A stretch of 64,000 nt of DNA from SZUA-309 sp965232595 (GCA_965232595.1 OZ246983.1:3286001-3350000); one strand, 5' to 3'. Counted from the first letter of the stretch, positions 8,223 to 19,953 are shown. Notes: generated by a model from the sequence alone, not told the origin. Made by a program: numbers and translations.

Positions 8223-9059
8223 ATGAGGTTGGAAGGAAAGGTGGCGGCGATCACAGGCGCTGCCAGCGGGTTTGGTCGTGCGGCCGCGCAGCGGTTCGTT
8301 GCCGAAGGCGCGCGGGTGGTGCTGGGTGACATCCAGGAAGACGCCGGGCAGGCAGTGGCAGAAGCGTTGGGAGACGCCGCGATCTTCCGCCGCTGCGATG
8401 TCACCAGCGAGGAAGATGTTGCGGCGCTGGTGGACGCTGTGGTCGAGCACTTCGGCCAGCTCGACGTGATGTACAACAACGCCGGGATCGTTGGCGCGGT
8501 GGGTCCGATCTCTACCATGCCGGCAGACGAGTGGCAGCTCACCCTGGACATTCACCTGAACGGATCTTTCTACGGCTGCAAACACGCAGCCCGGGTCATG
8601 ATGCCGCGGGAAACGGGCAGCATCATCAACATGGCGAGCACCGCCGGTTTGCTCGGCGGCCAGGGTCCCCATGCGTACGCTGTGGCGAAGCACGGGCTGA
8701 TCGGCCTGACCAAAAACGTCGCCGCCGAGCTCTGTCGCCACGGCATCCGGGTCAACTGCATCGCGCCCGCGGGCATGGCCACCGCCATGGTCGCCGGGCT
8801 TGCCGGGGATCCTGAGGCCATCGAAGCCACCAAGGAGCGCCTGGCGAAAACCTCGCCGATCAAGGATCGGCCGGGGATGGCGGAAGACGTGGCGAACGCG
8901 GCCCTGTGGCTGGCCAGTGATGAGTCGGGCTACACCAATGGCCTGACGCTGACCACGGACGCTGGTGTCACCACCGGCTCATCGGCGAACCCGCCGCCGT
9001 TTGATGAGCATCAGCCGCTGATCCGCGAAGCAGGCAAACGGGGCATGGATGCCAGCTGA
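8223..9059 (+). CDS. SDR-family oxidoreductase
   Basis: A 278-residue classical SDR. The cofactor loop is TGAASGFG, the NNAG motif is YNNAGIVG, and the active site is NMASTAG with YAVAKHG. The C-terminal tail after TDAGVTTG is longer than usual and ends in about 25 polar residues. GGGAGGGA lies just before ATG 8223. It follows a CaiB transferase and precedes an acyl-CoA synthetase, so its substrate is likely a hydroxy or keto acid or its CoA ester. This is inference. Confidence 0.9.
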   Translation: MRLEGKVAAITGAASGFGRAAAQRFVAEGARVVLGDIQEDAGQAVAEALGDAAIFRRCDVTSEEDVAALVDAVVEHFGQLDVMYNNAGIVGAVGPISTMPADEWQLTLDIHLNGSFYGCKHAARVMMPRETGSIINMASTAGLLGGQGPHAYAVAKHGLIGLTKNVAAELCRHGIRVNCIAPAGMATAMVAGLAGDPEAIEATKERLAKTSPIKDRPGMAEDVANAALWLASDESGYTNGLTLTTDAGVTTGSSANPPPFDEHQPLIREAGKRGMDAS

Positions 9060-9116
9060 ACCCGGGCGGGCACTCAAGCCGCGGAAGAACTGCCAGGAAC
9101 ACAACGGGAGACCTCT

Positions 9117-10652
9117 ATGACGACTTTTGCTGCCGCCCTGGCGGTCGAGCGCCCGGATGAGATTGCGGTGCGTGATCAGAACTCGGCGCTGACCTGGGCC
9201 GAGGTGGACGATGTGCTCAATCGCGCCGTCAACGGCCTGCTCGGTCTCGATCTCGGGCCGGATCGACGCATGGCGGTGTTTGCCGAAAACGCCGTGGAAA
9301 CGGGGCTTGCCAATCTGGCCGGTCTGCTCGGCGGCATCTCCGTGGTGCCGGTCAACTTCCATCTGACCGCAGAGGAAGTGGCCTACATTCTCAATGATTC
9401 GGGCGCCCGGGTGCTGTTCGTGGATCCGTCCACCGCTGAACGAGGCGTAGCCGCGGCGGCTGAGTCGGGCGTGCACACCGTTGTCGGCTGGGGGGATGTC
9501 AGCGCTGACGGCGTGCAGTCCTGGCCTGCCTGGCTGGAAGCCAACGATCCGGCGGACCCGCCAAACGACATGCCGCCGCAGCCCAACCTGCTCTACACCT
9601 CCGGGACCACCGGGCGGCCGAAAGGCACGCCGCTGCCACCGACCATGTTCGCCGGCGGCGATACGGTGCGTGAGCACCTGGAGCGAATGGCCGAGGCGGC
9701 CAGGGTGCGAGGCACCAGCGGCACCCAGCTGGTGGTGGGCCCGATGTACCACACCGGGCCGCTGTCGAGCACACGGATGCTTGCCGCGGGCGTCTCCTCC
9801 GTGATTCTCGGTCGCTTCGACGCGGAGAAAACTCTGGCCACCATCGAGCAGCATCAGATTGCCAGCACGCTGATGGTGCCTACCCACTTCGTGCGCCTGC
9901 TGGCGCTGCCGGACGAGGTGAAGGCCAAGTACGACGTGAGCTCGCTGCAGCAGGTCAGCCATACCGGCGCCAAGTGCCCGGTGGACGTCAAGCGGGCCAT
10001 GATCGACTGGTTCGGCCCGGTGCTGTTCGAGGCCTACGGTGCCAGCGAGGTCGGCACCACCAACGCGATCGGCTCCGAGGAGTGGCTGGCCCATCCGGGC
10101 TCCGTCGGCAAAACCCTGCCGCCCTTCGAGGCCATGATCCTCGACGACGACGACAACCCGTTGCCGCCGAACACGGAAGGTCGACTGTTCTTCAGAGACA
10201 CGACGGGCCGCGGCGTGGTTTACCACAACGCGCCGGAGAAGCAGGCGGAAGCACACATCGCCCCCGGCGTTTTCACCTTGGGCGAGATCGCCTACATGGA
10301 TGAAGACGGGTACGTGTACATCACCGATCGGTTCAGCGACATGATCGTCTCCGGCGGCGTGAACATCTATCCAGCGGAGGCGGAGCAGGTGCTGATCGAC
10401 CACCCGGCGGTGCTGGATGTGGCCTGCATCGGCGTGCCGAACGCCGAGATGGGAGAGGAGCTGAAGGCGCTGGTGATCCTGAAGCCGGAAGCGGAGGCGC
10501 CGGACCCGGCGGACCTGATCGGCTGGTGTCGAGACCAGCTGTCGCACTACAAGTGCCCACGCTCGGTGGACTACGTGGATGATCTGGGCCGCAACACCAT
10601 GGGCAAGATCAACAAGCGGAAGCTGAAGGCGCCTTACTGGGCGGACGCCTGA
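9117..10652 (+). CDS. AMP-binding acyl-CoA synthetase
   Basis: A 511-residue ANL-superfamily ligase that activates a carboxylic acid via an acyl-adenylate. The P-loop YTSGTTGRPKG is at about residues 160-170. YGASEVG, GYVYITDRFSDMIVSGG and the C-terminal lysine segment TMGKINKRKL, which holds the adenylation lysine, are all present. Length and motifs fit medium- or long-chain or aromatic-acid CoA ligases. It ends the CaiB - SDR - ligase run. The fine substrate class cannot be read from motifs. Confidence 0.92.
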   Translation: MTTFAAALAVERPDEIAVRDQNSALTWAEVDDVLNRAVNGLLGLDLGPDRRMAVFAENAVETGLANLAGLLGGISVVPVNFHLTAEEVAYILNDSGARVLFVDPSTAERGVAAAAESGVHTVVGWGDVSADGVQSWPAWLEANDPADPPNDMPPQPNLLYTSGTTGRPKGTPLPPTMFAGGDTVREHLERMAEAARVRGTSGTQLVVGPMYHTGPLSSTRMLAAGVSSVILGRFDAEKTLATIEQHQIASTLMVPTHFVRLLALPDEVKAKYDVSSLQQVSHTGAKCPVDVKRAMIDWFGPVLFEAYGASEVGTTNAIGSEEWLAHPGSVGKTLPPFEAMILDDDDNPLPPNTEGRLFFRDTTGRGVVYHNAPEKQAEAHIAPGVFTLGEIAYMDEDGYVYITDRFSDMIVSGGVNIYPAEAEQVLIDHPAVLDVACIGVPNAEMGEELKALVILKPEAEAPDPADLIGWCRDQLSHYKCPRSVDYVDDLGRNTMGKINKRKLKAPYWADA

Positions 10653-10661
10653 CCGGCCCGA

Positions 10662-11093
10662 TCAGCCGACGGCGATAATATTCGGATCCCTCGGGCTCTC
10701 CGGCTTCGGTCCGGAGTGATCCTGATTGCGCACGGTGTCCGCCACCCGGAACATGGGTTCTTTGAGCATCGTCTTCAGCTCGTCGCTGGCGCCGATGCGC
10801 TGCAGCGCCTCGTCCATGCAGAGCAGCCACTGATCCCGTTCCTTCGGCCCGATGGCGTAGGGCTCGTGCGGCTCGGTGAGGCAGACGGTGCCCTTCAGCG
10901 CCTGGTACACCGGCGGGCCACCCATCCAGCCGGTCAGGTAGGCGGTCAGCATGCGCTTGATGTTGTCCAGGTTTTCGGCGTGCATGGCACGGACCTCGGC
11001 AGCCTGTGGCAGCTCGTCCATCGCGTCGTAGAACGCATCGGCCAGCGCTTTCACGCCCTCCTGGCCGAGAATCTCGTACGGGGTATCAGCCAT
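10662..11093 (-). CDS. Group II truncated haemoglobin
   Basis: A 143-residue globin of the TrHbO/trHbII group. It starts MADTPYEILGQEGVKAL, has GWMGGPP in the middle, a likely proximal His at H76 in EPHEPYAIG, and the group II marker Trp G8 at W89 in ERDQWLLCM. The phrase IGPKERDQW is diagnostic. Such proteins bind O2 or NO and are linked to oxidative and nitrosative stress or to feeding oxygenases. The roughly 20-residue C-terminal tail is polar. It is convergent with the acyl-CoA synthetase and lies downstream of the TetR gene. Confidence 0.9.
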   Translation of the reverse strand: MADTPYEILGQEGVKALADAFYDAMDELPQAAEVRAMHAENLDNIKRMLTAYLTGWMGGPPVYQALKGTVCLTEPHEPYAIGPKERDQWLLCMDEALQRIGASDELKTMLKEPMFRVADTVRNQDHSGPKPESPRDPNIIAVG

Positions 11094-11132
11094 AAACTCT
11101 GCTCCTGGCGATCTGGTTATCAGCTGCCGGTT

Positions 11133-11738
11133 TCATTGTCCGTATATCCGCGCCTGCTTCGTTGCCATCCCGGGCAGCAGAGCGTGCAGCTCGGCCCGGA
11201 CGTAGCTCTCTTCGAAGGCTTCCAGCGGTATGTGCCCGTGGGTCCAGAGCAGGATAACGGACCAGCTGCTCACGCCCCACTGCTGGGCGAAGAAATCCAC
11301 GTCGATGTCTTTGCGCATCTCGCCCAGTGACTGCATCTCCAGGATGGACTGACGGCGCGCCGCGATGCCGTTGTGCAGGAGCATCCTGGCGATCGGATCG
11401 GTTGGCCTCGCGTTGAACAGCATGCGGGCCATCGCCTCAGCGTACCTGGGATTTCTGACGATGTTCTGGGCATAGGCGCGGGACCGGGCAGTCACGCCCT
11501 CCAGGCCTTTCAGCGCTTCCGGCACCGAGGTGGCCAGCTGGGTGAGCAGATCGTCCAGAGCTGCCAGCACCAGGCCGTCTTTGTTGTCGTACAGGTTGTA
11601 CAGCGTGGTGGGCGAGACATCGGATGCAGCGGCCACGTCGCGCATGCTCAGGCCTTCGTAGCCAGCCTTGGAAAGCTGCTGGCGGACGGTTTCGAGAATC
11701 CTCTCGCGGCGTTGCAGTTGTCGGGGCGTCAGGTTCAT
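11133..11738 (-). CDS. TetR-family transcriptional regulator
   Basis: A 201-residue one-component regulator. The N-terminal helix-turn-helix is visible: RERILETVRQQLSKAGYEG, then MRDVAAASDVSPTTLYNLYDNKDGL, cited here as SPTTLYNLYDNK. The C-terminal ligand domain is unlike any subtype I can name. It is divergent from an SDR gene. The 113-base space between them holds a 14-bp near-palindrome at 11795-11808, which is its likely operator. It probably controls itself and the SDR/Rieske/PhyH operon. Confidence 0.92.
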   Translation of the reverse strand: MNLTPRQLQRRERILETVRQQLSKAGYEGLSMRDVAAASDVSPTTLYNLYDNKDGLVLAALDDLLTQLATSVPEALKGLEGVTARSRAYAQNIVRNPRYAEAMARMLFNARPTDPIARMLLHNGIAARRQSILEMQSLGEMRKDIDVDFFAQQWGVSSWSVILLWTHGHIPLEAFEESYVRAELHALLPGMATKQARIYGQ

Positions 11739-11794
11739 CAGCGCATTCTAGGAAATCTGCCGGACATCCGCTGTCAGGCTGGCATTCGAATAGT

Positions 11795-11808
11795 TGTAAC
11801 ATGCTACA
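11795..11808. promoter_or_regulatory. Candidate TetR operator
   Basis: TGTAACATGCTACA is a 14-bp palindrome with one mismatched pair. It lies between the divergent TetR gene (start 11738) and SDR gene (start 11852). TetR proteins usually bind such sites in their own divergent promoter. It also fits the KstR-type pattern TnnAACnnGTTnnA with one deviation. Confidence 0.5.
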
Positions 11809-11851
11809 CTAATCTGCCGCATCAGTTTTGCGGGCTCTGTTGGGAGGAGTG

Positions 11852-12583
11852 ATGGAGATATCGGGCAGCAAGGCGCTGGTCACCGGCGCCGGGCAGGGAA
11901 TCGGCGCTGCCACGGCACTGATGCTGGCCGAGCAGGGTGCGGAACTGGTGGTGCTCGCCGACATCAATGCGGACGCGATGACGGGCACCGCCGCCGCCGT
12001 TGAGGCCGCGGGCGCCCGGGCAGTCTGCAGCACGGTAGATCTCGCCCGGCCGGAAGCGGTCGTGGCGCTGCTGAACGAAGCAGAGAAAGCCAGCGGTGGC
12101 CTGGACATCGTTCATAACAACGCCGGCATCATGACTGGCACGTCAGATTTCCCGGAAACGCCGGTCGAGAAGATGGTGGCGGTGATCCAGGTGAATCTGA
12201 TCGCCATGATGATCGGCACCCGGCAGGCCATCGAGCTGATGCGGGCCAGGGGCACCCCGGGGGTGATCATCAACACGGCCTCGGTTGCCGCGTTCGGACC
12301 GATGCCGACGGACCCGGCTTACTCCGCGTCGAAGGCGGGGATCGTCAACTTCACGCAGTCCTGCAAGCCGCTGCACGATGCGTACGGCATACGGGTCATG
12401 GCCGTCTGCCCGGCCATCGTCGACACCGCGATCGTTCCACGCGATGCCGAATGGCTGCAGCCGGCGCTGCGGGCGGTGAAGATGCTCGCGCCGGCGGAGA
12501 TCGCCGCCGCGGTGAAGACGGTGATTGAGGACGACTCGGCAGCCGGTGACTTCATCACCGTGGAGAACGAGCCGGCCGCTTAG
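11852..12583 (+). CDS. SDR-family oxidoreductase
   Basis: A 243-residue classical SDR with TGAGQGIG as cofactor loop, HNNAGIM, and the active-site residues in NTASVAAFG and YSASKAG. GGGAGGAG precedes ATG 11852 by a few bases. The C-terminal part is short and lacks the usual DGG tail, ending FITVENEPAA, as in some 15-hydroxyprostaglandin-dehydrogenase-like SDRs. It is the first gene of the run SDR - Rieske - PhyH - hotdog, likely under the divergent TetR. Confidence 0.9.
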   Translation: MEISGSKALVTGAGQGIGAATALMLAEQGAELVVLADINADAMTGTAAAVEAAGARAVCSTVDLARPEAVVALLNEAEKASGGLDIVHNNAGIMTGTSDFPETPVEKMVAVIQVNLIAMMIGTRQAIELMRARGTPGVIINTASVAAFGPMPTDPAYSASKAGIVNFTQSCKPLHDAYGIRVMAVCPAIVDTAIVPRDAEWLQPALRAVKMLAPAEIAAAVKTVIEDDSAAGDFITVENEPAA

Positions 12584-12619
12584 GGCTGTTAAGATCGAGA
12601 CACTGAAGAGGAGAAGCAA

Positions 12620-14191
12620 ATGGCAGAAGCTACGGTGGAGAACGGCGTACGAACCATGGACGGCGCCTTTGCCGAACTGCTGGCGGCGGATACCAACGCG
12701 GCGAACATCAGCGACGCGCTGAAGCGCAACCAGCCGCTGCCACCGGGGCCGTCACTGGTGCCGGTTGCCCGCTACATCGACCGCCGCTACCACGAGCTCG
12801 AGAAGGAGCGCCTCTGGAGCCGGGCGTGGCAGGTGGCAGCGCATGAGGACGATTTTGCCAACGTCGGTGACGTGGTGCCTTACGACATCGCCACCAGCTC
12901 CTACCTGATCGTTCGCGTCGCCGAGGACGAGTACAAGGCTTTTTACAACGCCTGCCTGCACCGCGGGCGGAAGCTGCGGGAGAGCCGCGGCAAAGGTCTC
13001 GATGAGCTTCGCTGTCCGTTTCACGGCTGGGCCTGGAACATCGATGGCAGCCTGAAGCAGGTTCCCTGCGCCTATGACTACGCCGGCCTGGATCGGGAAG
13101 AAGAATCGCTGCCGGAAGTGCAGGTGGGCCGCTTCGGCCGCTTCATCTTCATCAACCCGGATCCCGACTGCGCACCGCTGGCGGAACACCTGGGCGATCT
13201 GGGCACGCACTTCGAGATGCTGCCCTACGAGAAGCGCTACAAGATGGCGCACGTGGGCAAGGTGATCAGGGCGAACTGGAAAGTCGTGCAGGAAGCCTTC
13301 ATGGAGTCCTACCACGTACTCATGACCCACCCTGAGATCCTCACCGGCGGCGCGCACGACATGTGCACCAAGTACGATGCCTTCGAAAACTACTCCCGGG
13401 CGATTCGGTGCGGCGCGCTGGAAAGCAACGGCATGCCGGCCTGGGATCCGCTGCCGGAATCCGGCAACCACATTCTGCGCCACCCGCTGAACGGCTGGGT
13501 CTACGAAAAAGTGGGCGAAGACGTGGTCGAGGTCACCACCCCGAAAGGCGTCAGCGGCCGCTTCAACGTCAACGGTGACTGGCTCGAAGGTGAGCTGACA
13601 GATGTCAATCCGCACCTGACGCTCTGGGTCGGCGGCCGGCAGACATCGGGACCGAGCATGGAAGCCGCCATGGGGGATCCGAAGGTCGCGCAGATGCTCA
13701 AAGAGAAGCTCGGTGAGAACGCGTCACCTCGGGCGATGGGTGCGGAGATGCAGCGGCAGATGCTGAAGGACGCCATTCCCTCCCTGGCGGATGACATCCC
13801 CGACGTGGAGCTCTCCTCTTCGATCTTCCTGACCGTGTTTCCGAATTGGCACCCGTGGGGGTCCTTCAACCAGATCAACTATCGGTTCCGGCCGAACGGT
13901 GACAACCACGAAGAGTGCATCATGGAGTGCATGTTCCTGGCCCCCATCCCGGAGAGCGGTGAGTACCAGCCGGTCCGGGAGATTCACTGGCTCTCTCCCG
14001 ACCAGGACTGGACGGACGCGCCGGAGCTCGGAATGCTGGCGAAGATCTTCAATCAGGATCAGCGCAACCTGCCGTTCGTCTACCAGGGCCTAAAGGCGAC
14101 GGCTCGGGAAAACTTGCGCCTGGCGGATTACAACGAGCTGAAGCTGCGCCACTTCCATCAGCTGTACGAGAAGTGGGTGGGCGACGTCTGA
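12620..14191 (+). CDS. Rieske non-haem iron oxygenase, alpha subunit (long form)
   Basis: A 523-residue aromatic-ring-hydroxylating oxygenase large subunit. The Rieske [2Fe-2S] ligands are C112/H114 in CLHRGRK and C132/H135 in CPFHGW. The mononuclear iron histidines are H232 and H237 in ESYHVLMTHPE. It is longer than the usual 400-450 residues because of a C-terminal insertion rich in Lys and Glu. No beta subunit, ferredoxin or reductase gene is in the window. GAGGAG stands before ATG 12620. A close paralogue lies at 39872-41419. It is followed by a second, 2-oxoglutarate-type oxygenase gene. Confidence 0.93.
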   Translation: MAEATVENGVRTMDGAFAELLAADTNAANISDALKRNQPLPPGPSLVPVARYIDRRYHELEKERLWSRAWQVAAHEDDFANVGDVVPYDIATSSYLIVRVAEDEYKAFYNACLHRGRKLRESRGKGLDELRCPFHGWAWNIDGSLKQVPCAYDYAGLDREEESLPEVQVGRFGRFIFINPDPDCAPLAEHLGDLGTHFEMLPYEKRYKMAHVGKVIRANWKVVQEAFMESYHVLMTHPEILTGGAHDMCTKYDAFENYSRAIRCGALESNGMPAWDPLPESGNHILRHPLNGWVYEKVGEDVVEVTTPKGVSGRFNVNGDWLEGELTDVNPHLTLWVGGRQTSGPSMEAAMGDPKVAQMLKEKLGENASPRAMGAEMQRQMLKDAIPSLADDIPDVELSSSIFLTVFPNWHPWGSFNQINYRFRPNGDNHEECIMECMFLAPIPESGEYQPVREIHWLSPDQDWTDAPELGMLAKIFNQDQRNLPFVYQGLKATARENLRLADYNELKLRHFHQLYEKWVGDV

Positions 14192-14207
14192 GCAGAGGCC
14201 AGAGCAA

Positions 14208-15179
14208 ATGACACTGCCAGCTGCCAGGCAACTCACCCGGGCGGTGACCGATGCCGAGCGCAAGGCTTTTCTCGCAGACGGGGTGGTGCTGCTGAAGGGC
14301 ATCTACCCGGCAGCCTGGGTGAACGGCCTGCGGGCTGAGCTGGACGACGTGTTCGCCCAATCTGCAGCACGAACAGAGTTTGCCGGCAGCGTGCTGGATG
14401 GCGACAGCCAGCAGGGCGCCTCCAGTGACATGAGCAAAGTGCTCGAAGACACCCTCCGCTTTGTCGAGGCAGAGGCGCTGGCGCTGGAAGGTGATGCCAG
14501 GGAGTTGCCGACCGGCCGCAGCATCGTCGAGACCGATGCTTCGTTCTGGCACGCCGGCATGCGCGCGCACAACACCGAAGGGCCGGTGCCTGAGCTTCTG
14601 CACCAGCTCACCGGCAGCGGGAAGATCAATTTCTACAGCGATCAGCTGTTCCTGAAGGAGCCGGGCTCCCGGGTGAAGACGCCGTTCCATCAGGACAAAC
14701 CTTACTTCCTGGTTGATGGCGGCGACGTGGCGGTGGTCTGGGTGCCTGTTGACGTGGTCGATCGGGAGAATGGCGCCATGGGCTACGTGATCGGCTCGCA
14801 CCGATGGGGCAAGCTCTTCAAGCCGAGTGACTTCGCGACCAACAGCGGCACCTTCCCGGAAGTGGGCGGCATCAGCCTGAAAGGCCTCGACACCCTGTCG
14901 GAAGGCGCGCTGGATGACGAGGAGATCCGCTACTTCGATGCTGAGCCCGGTGACGTGATCGTGCATCACTGGGCCACGCTGCACGGCAGTCGGGGCAACA
15001 CCTCGGCATCACGTACCCGCCGCGCCGCATCGATCCGCTACGCGCTGGATGGCTGCCACTTCTTTAAACGGCCGTCTTCGCCGGAGCCGTTCCGGAACAC
15101 GGTCGGTCTGGCGGACGGGTCGCCGCTGGAAAACGCCGACCGGTTTCCGGTGGTGTGGCCGAGGCCCGGCGCGGCCTGA
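14208..15179 (+). CDS. Phytanoyl-CoA dioxygenase (PhyH) family protein
   Basis: A 323-residue Fe(II)/2-oxoglutarate-type oxygenase. The iron-binding HxD is H161 and D163 in FHQDKPYF, and the distal His is probably H259 in HHWATLHGS. The following SRTRRAASIRY holds the Arg that would bind 2-oxoglutarate. Family members hydroxylate acyl-CoAs, ectoine or small metabolites. It sits 16 bases behind a Rieske oxygenase gene and 9 bases before a hotdog protein gene, so both oxygenases probably serve one pathway. Confidence 0.9.
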   Translation: MTLPAARQLTRAVTDAERKAFLADGVVLLKGIYPAAWVNGLRAELDDVFAQSAARTEFAGSVLDGDSQQGASSDMSKVLEDTLRFVEAEALALEGDARELPTGRSIVETDASFWHAGMRAHNTEGPVPELLHQLTGSGKINFYSDQLFLKEPGSRVKTPFHQDKPYFLVDGGDVAVVWVPVDVVDRENGAMGYVIGSHRWGKLFKPSDFATNSGTFPEVGGISLKGLDTLSEGALDDEEIRYFDAEPGDVIVHHWATLHGSRGNTSASRTRRAASIRYALDGCHFFKRPSSPEPFRNTVGLADGSPLENADRFPVVWPRPGAA

Positions 15180-15188
15180 GGAGGGGAA

Positions 15189-15994
15189 ATGATCAAGGGC
15201 TGGAGCAACGTCGCGTTCAATCAGTCGCCGGACTCGGCAAACCAGATTCACGGCGACGAGATCGCCAGGCAGTTCGGCTTCCGGGGTGGCCTGGTGCCGG
15301 GGGTGACGATCAGCGCCTATCTTCTGCACCCTGCGATAGAGGCCTGGGGCGCGGACTTTCTCGACCGCGGCGCGGCGCAGATTCGCGTTGGCTCACCGCT
15401 CTACGATGCGGAGCCGTTTGCGGTGGAGATCCTGGATCAGTCCGACGCGCAGTACCAGGCGGAGATCCGCGGGCCGGATGGCAAGGTCAGCGCCAGCGCC
15501 GAGGTGACGCTGCCGACGCTGGCGCCAACGCCGCCGCAGCGGCGCGGGGACCCGCTCGGCGACAGAGATTACGAGCCACCTGCGGCTTCCGCGGAGCTGT
15601 TCGACACCTTGCGGCGGGAAGGCTGCCGGGCGTTCCGGTACCGCTGGACCAGCGAGCACAACATGCGCCGCTACGTGCGTGACGAATCAGCCACGCCGAT
15701 GCTGCATCAACTCGATCAGGGTGGTTACGCCAACATGGGCTTTCTGCTCGGCACCTCCAACTGGGTGCTGGCGGCTAACGCCTACATGAACCCCTGGGTC
15801 CATCTGGAGACCCGCTCGCAGAACTACCGGGCGGTGCCGCTGGGTACCCGCATCATCACCGAGGTCGCCGTCGCCGGTACCTTCGAGAAGAAGGGCCACG
15901 AGTTCGTCGACGCCGAAGTGGCGCTCTATGACGAATCGGATGACGCCTGCCTGGCCACCATATCGCTGCGGGCGATCTATCGGCTCAGAGGGCT

Positions 15995-15998
<4 letters not shown>
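15189..15998 (+). CDS. Double-hotdog (MaoC-like) protein of unknown substrate
   Basis: A 269-residue protein. The first half contains NQIHGDEIARQFGFRGGLVPG, cited here as ARQFGFRGGLVPG, which is the MaoC-type hydratase motif with a candidate catalytic Asp and His in IHGDE. The second half (from about residue 140) repeats a hotdog-like pattern but lacks an obvious motif. It may hydrate an enoyl-CoA or act as a thioesterase. GAGGAGGGG stands before ATG 15189. It ends the Rieske/PhyH operon and overlaps the end of the convergent acetoacetyl-CoA synthetase gene by 4 bases. Confidence 0.72.
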
Positions 15999-17932
<1,934 letters not shown>

Positions 17933-17944
17933 CAGCTGCCTGCC

Positions 17945-19939
17945 TCACTCCGACTCGAAGTCGAGGAGGCTGGCACCCCCTTCCACCAGATCGCCGGGGT
18001 TGAAGTGGAAAGCACGCACGCAGCCGGCGCTGGGCGCTTTGATGGTGTGCTCCATCTTCATCGCCTCCATGACCAGCAGCGAGGCGCCGGCTTCGACTCG
18101 GGTTTCAACCTCGACCAGCAACGAAACGATGGTGCCGTTCATCGGTGCCTGCAGCCCCGCCTCGTCTACGGCCGCATCCTCCTCGCCGGTGGCGGGCAGT
18201 GCACGCCTGATACGGAACGCGTGCCCGAGCCCGAACAGCAGCAGGTCGCTGCCGTCCTCAGCAACGGTCAGACGACGGGCATGACCGTCGACGGTGACTG
18301 TCAGCTGATCGCCCTCGACCGAACCCTGGATGCGCTGGCTGCCGAACTCCGATGTGGCTTCGAACACGCCAGGGGCCGTGTGCTCGACGGCAACGCCGTA
18401 CTCCTGACCATCCAGCAGCACGTCCAGGACCTGAATGTGCGGTTCGTTCAACCGCCAGGCATCTGTCCGGGCCCAGGGCGAATGGGGATCGCTCGGTGCG
18501 CTGACCCCCCGGTTGCTGAGGATCAGGTAGGCGACGGCTGCGCCGAGCGCGAAGCGGGTATCCCGGTCGTCGGCGCTGAACAGCGCCTCGCGGTGCTTGT
18601 CGATGAATCCGGTGTCCAGCTCGGCATTCTGAAACGCGGGTGAGCCGGCCAGGTTGTAGAGGAAGCCGACGTTCGTGGTCACCCCGCCGATGTGATACGC
18701 GGCCAGCGCCTCGCGCAGGCGCTGCAGGGCGCTGGCCCGGTCCCGATCCCAGACGATGAGCTTCGAGATCATGGGATCGTAATAAATGCTGATCTCGTCT
18801 CCCTGGACCACGCCGGTATCGATCCGCACGTGCACCGATTCCAGCGGCGTTTCGACGAAGCTGAGACGCCCGGTCTGCGGCAGGAAGTCCTGGTCCGGGT
18901 CTTCCGCGTAGATACGGGCCTCGAACGCGTGACCTTTCAGCGGCACCTCCGCCTGAGTGGCGGGCAGCGGCTCACCGCTGGCGACCCGGATCTGCCACTC
19001 GACCAGATCGTAGCCGGTGATCATCTCTGTAACCGGGTGCTCGACCTGCAGCCGGGTGTTCATTTCCATGAAGTAAAACCGGCCGTCGTCGGCCAGCAGA
19101 AACTCGACGGTGCCGGCGCCAACGTAGCCGATGGCCTGAGCGCAGCGCAGGGCGGCTTCGCCCATCTCGACGCGCAGCTCGGCAGAAAGCCCGGGTGCCG
19201 GCGCTTCCTCGATGATCTTCTGGTGTCGGCGCTGCACCGAGCAGTCACGCTCGTTGAGGTAAACGCCGTTGCCGTGCTGGTCGCAGAAGACCTGAATCTC
19301 CACATGACGTGGCGCTTCCAGGTACTTCTCCACCAGCATCAGCTCGTCGCCGAAGGCGTTCGCCGCCTCCCGCCGAGCAGCGGCAAGGCCCTCGCTGAAC
19401 TCGGCGTCGCTGCCGACGATCCGCATGCCTTTGCCGCCGCCGCCGGCTGCCGCCTTCAGCAGCACCGGGTAGCCGATCTTCTCAGCTTCGGTACGCAGCA
19501 GCCCGGGATCCTGATCGTCGCCGTGATAGCCCGGCAGCAGCGGCACTTCGGCCTGCTGCATGATGCTCTTGGCGGCGGACTTGGAGCCCATGGACAGGAT
19601 CGCCTCGACGGGCGGGCCGATGAAGACGATCCCTGCAGCCGTGCAGGCACGGGCAAACTCGGCGTTCTCGCTCAGGAAGCCGTAGCCTGGGTGCACCGCG
19701 TCGGCGCCTGCGCGGTTGGCGGCGTCGATTACCTTAGCTGCGTCCAGGTAGGAAGCGCTGGCGCTCGCCTCGCCGAGGTGAATGGCTTCGTCCGCCATGG
19801 ATACGTGCAGCGCGTTCCGGTCGGCGTCGGAGTAGACGGCAACGGTGCCAAACCCGAGGTTCTTTGCGGTGCGGATGACCCGGCAGGCGATCTCGCCTCG
19901 GTTGGCGATGAGAATCTTGCTGATGGTTTGAGTCGGCAT
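17945..19939 (-). CDS. liuD: Methylcrotonyl-CoA carboxylase biotin-containing alpha subunit
   Basis: A 664-residue biotin carboxylase. It contains an ATP-grasp biotin-carboxylase part (ILIANRGEIACRVIRTA start, GGGGKGMR loop, FMEMNTRLQVEHPVTE near residue 300) and a C-terminal biotinyl domain with EAMKMEH, whose biotin lysine is about residue 628. With the beta subunit it carboxylates 3-methylcrotonyl-CoA in leucine breakdown. I start at ATG 19939, which follows GGGAGACGATC; an earlier in-frame ATG would overlap the upstream gene. It is one gene behind the beta subunit in the operon, and that order supports methylcrotonyl over acetyl or geranyl substrate. Confidence 0.92.
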   Translation of the reverse strand: MPTQTISKILIANRGEIACRVIRTAKNLGFGTVAVYSDADRNALHVSMADEAIHLGEASASASYLDAAKVIDAANRAGADAVHPGYGFLSENAEFARACTAAGIVFIGPPVEAILSMGSKSAAKSIMQQAEVPLLPGYHGDDQDPGLLRTEAEKIGYPVLLKAAAGGGGKGMRIVGSDAEFSEGLAAARREAANAFGDELMLVEKYLEAPRHVEIQVFCDQHGNGVYLNERDCSVQRRHQKIIEEAPAPGLSAELRVEMGEAALRCAQAIGYVGAGTVEFLLADDGRFYFMEMNTRLQVEHPVTEMITGYDLVEWQIRVASGEPLPATQAEVPLKGHAFEARIYAEDPDQDFLPQTGRLSFVETPLESVHVRIDTGVVQGDEISIYYDPMISKLIVWDRDRASALQRLREALAAYHIGGVTTNVGFLYNLAGSPAFQNAELDTGFIDKHREALFSADDRDTRFALGAAVAYLILSNRGVSAPSDPHSPWARTDAWRLNEPHIQVLDVLLDGQEYGVAVEHTAPGVFEATSEFGSQRIQGSVEGDQLTVTVDGHARRLTVAEDGSDLLLFGLGHAFRIRRALPATGEEDAAVDEAGLQAPMNGTIVSLLVEVETRVEAGASLLVMEAMKMEHTIKAPSAGCVRAFHFNPGDLVEGGASLLDFESE

Positions 19940-19953
19940 GATCGTCTCCCGCC

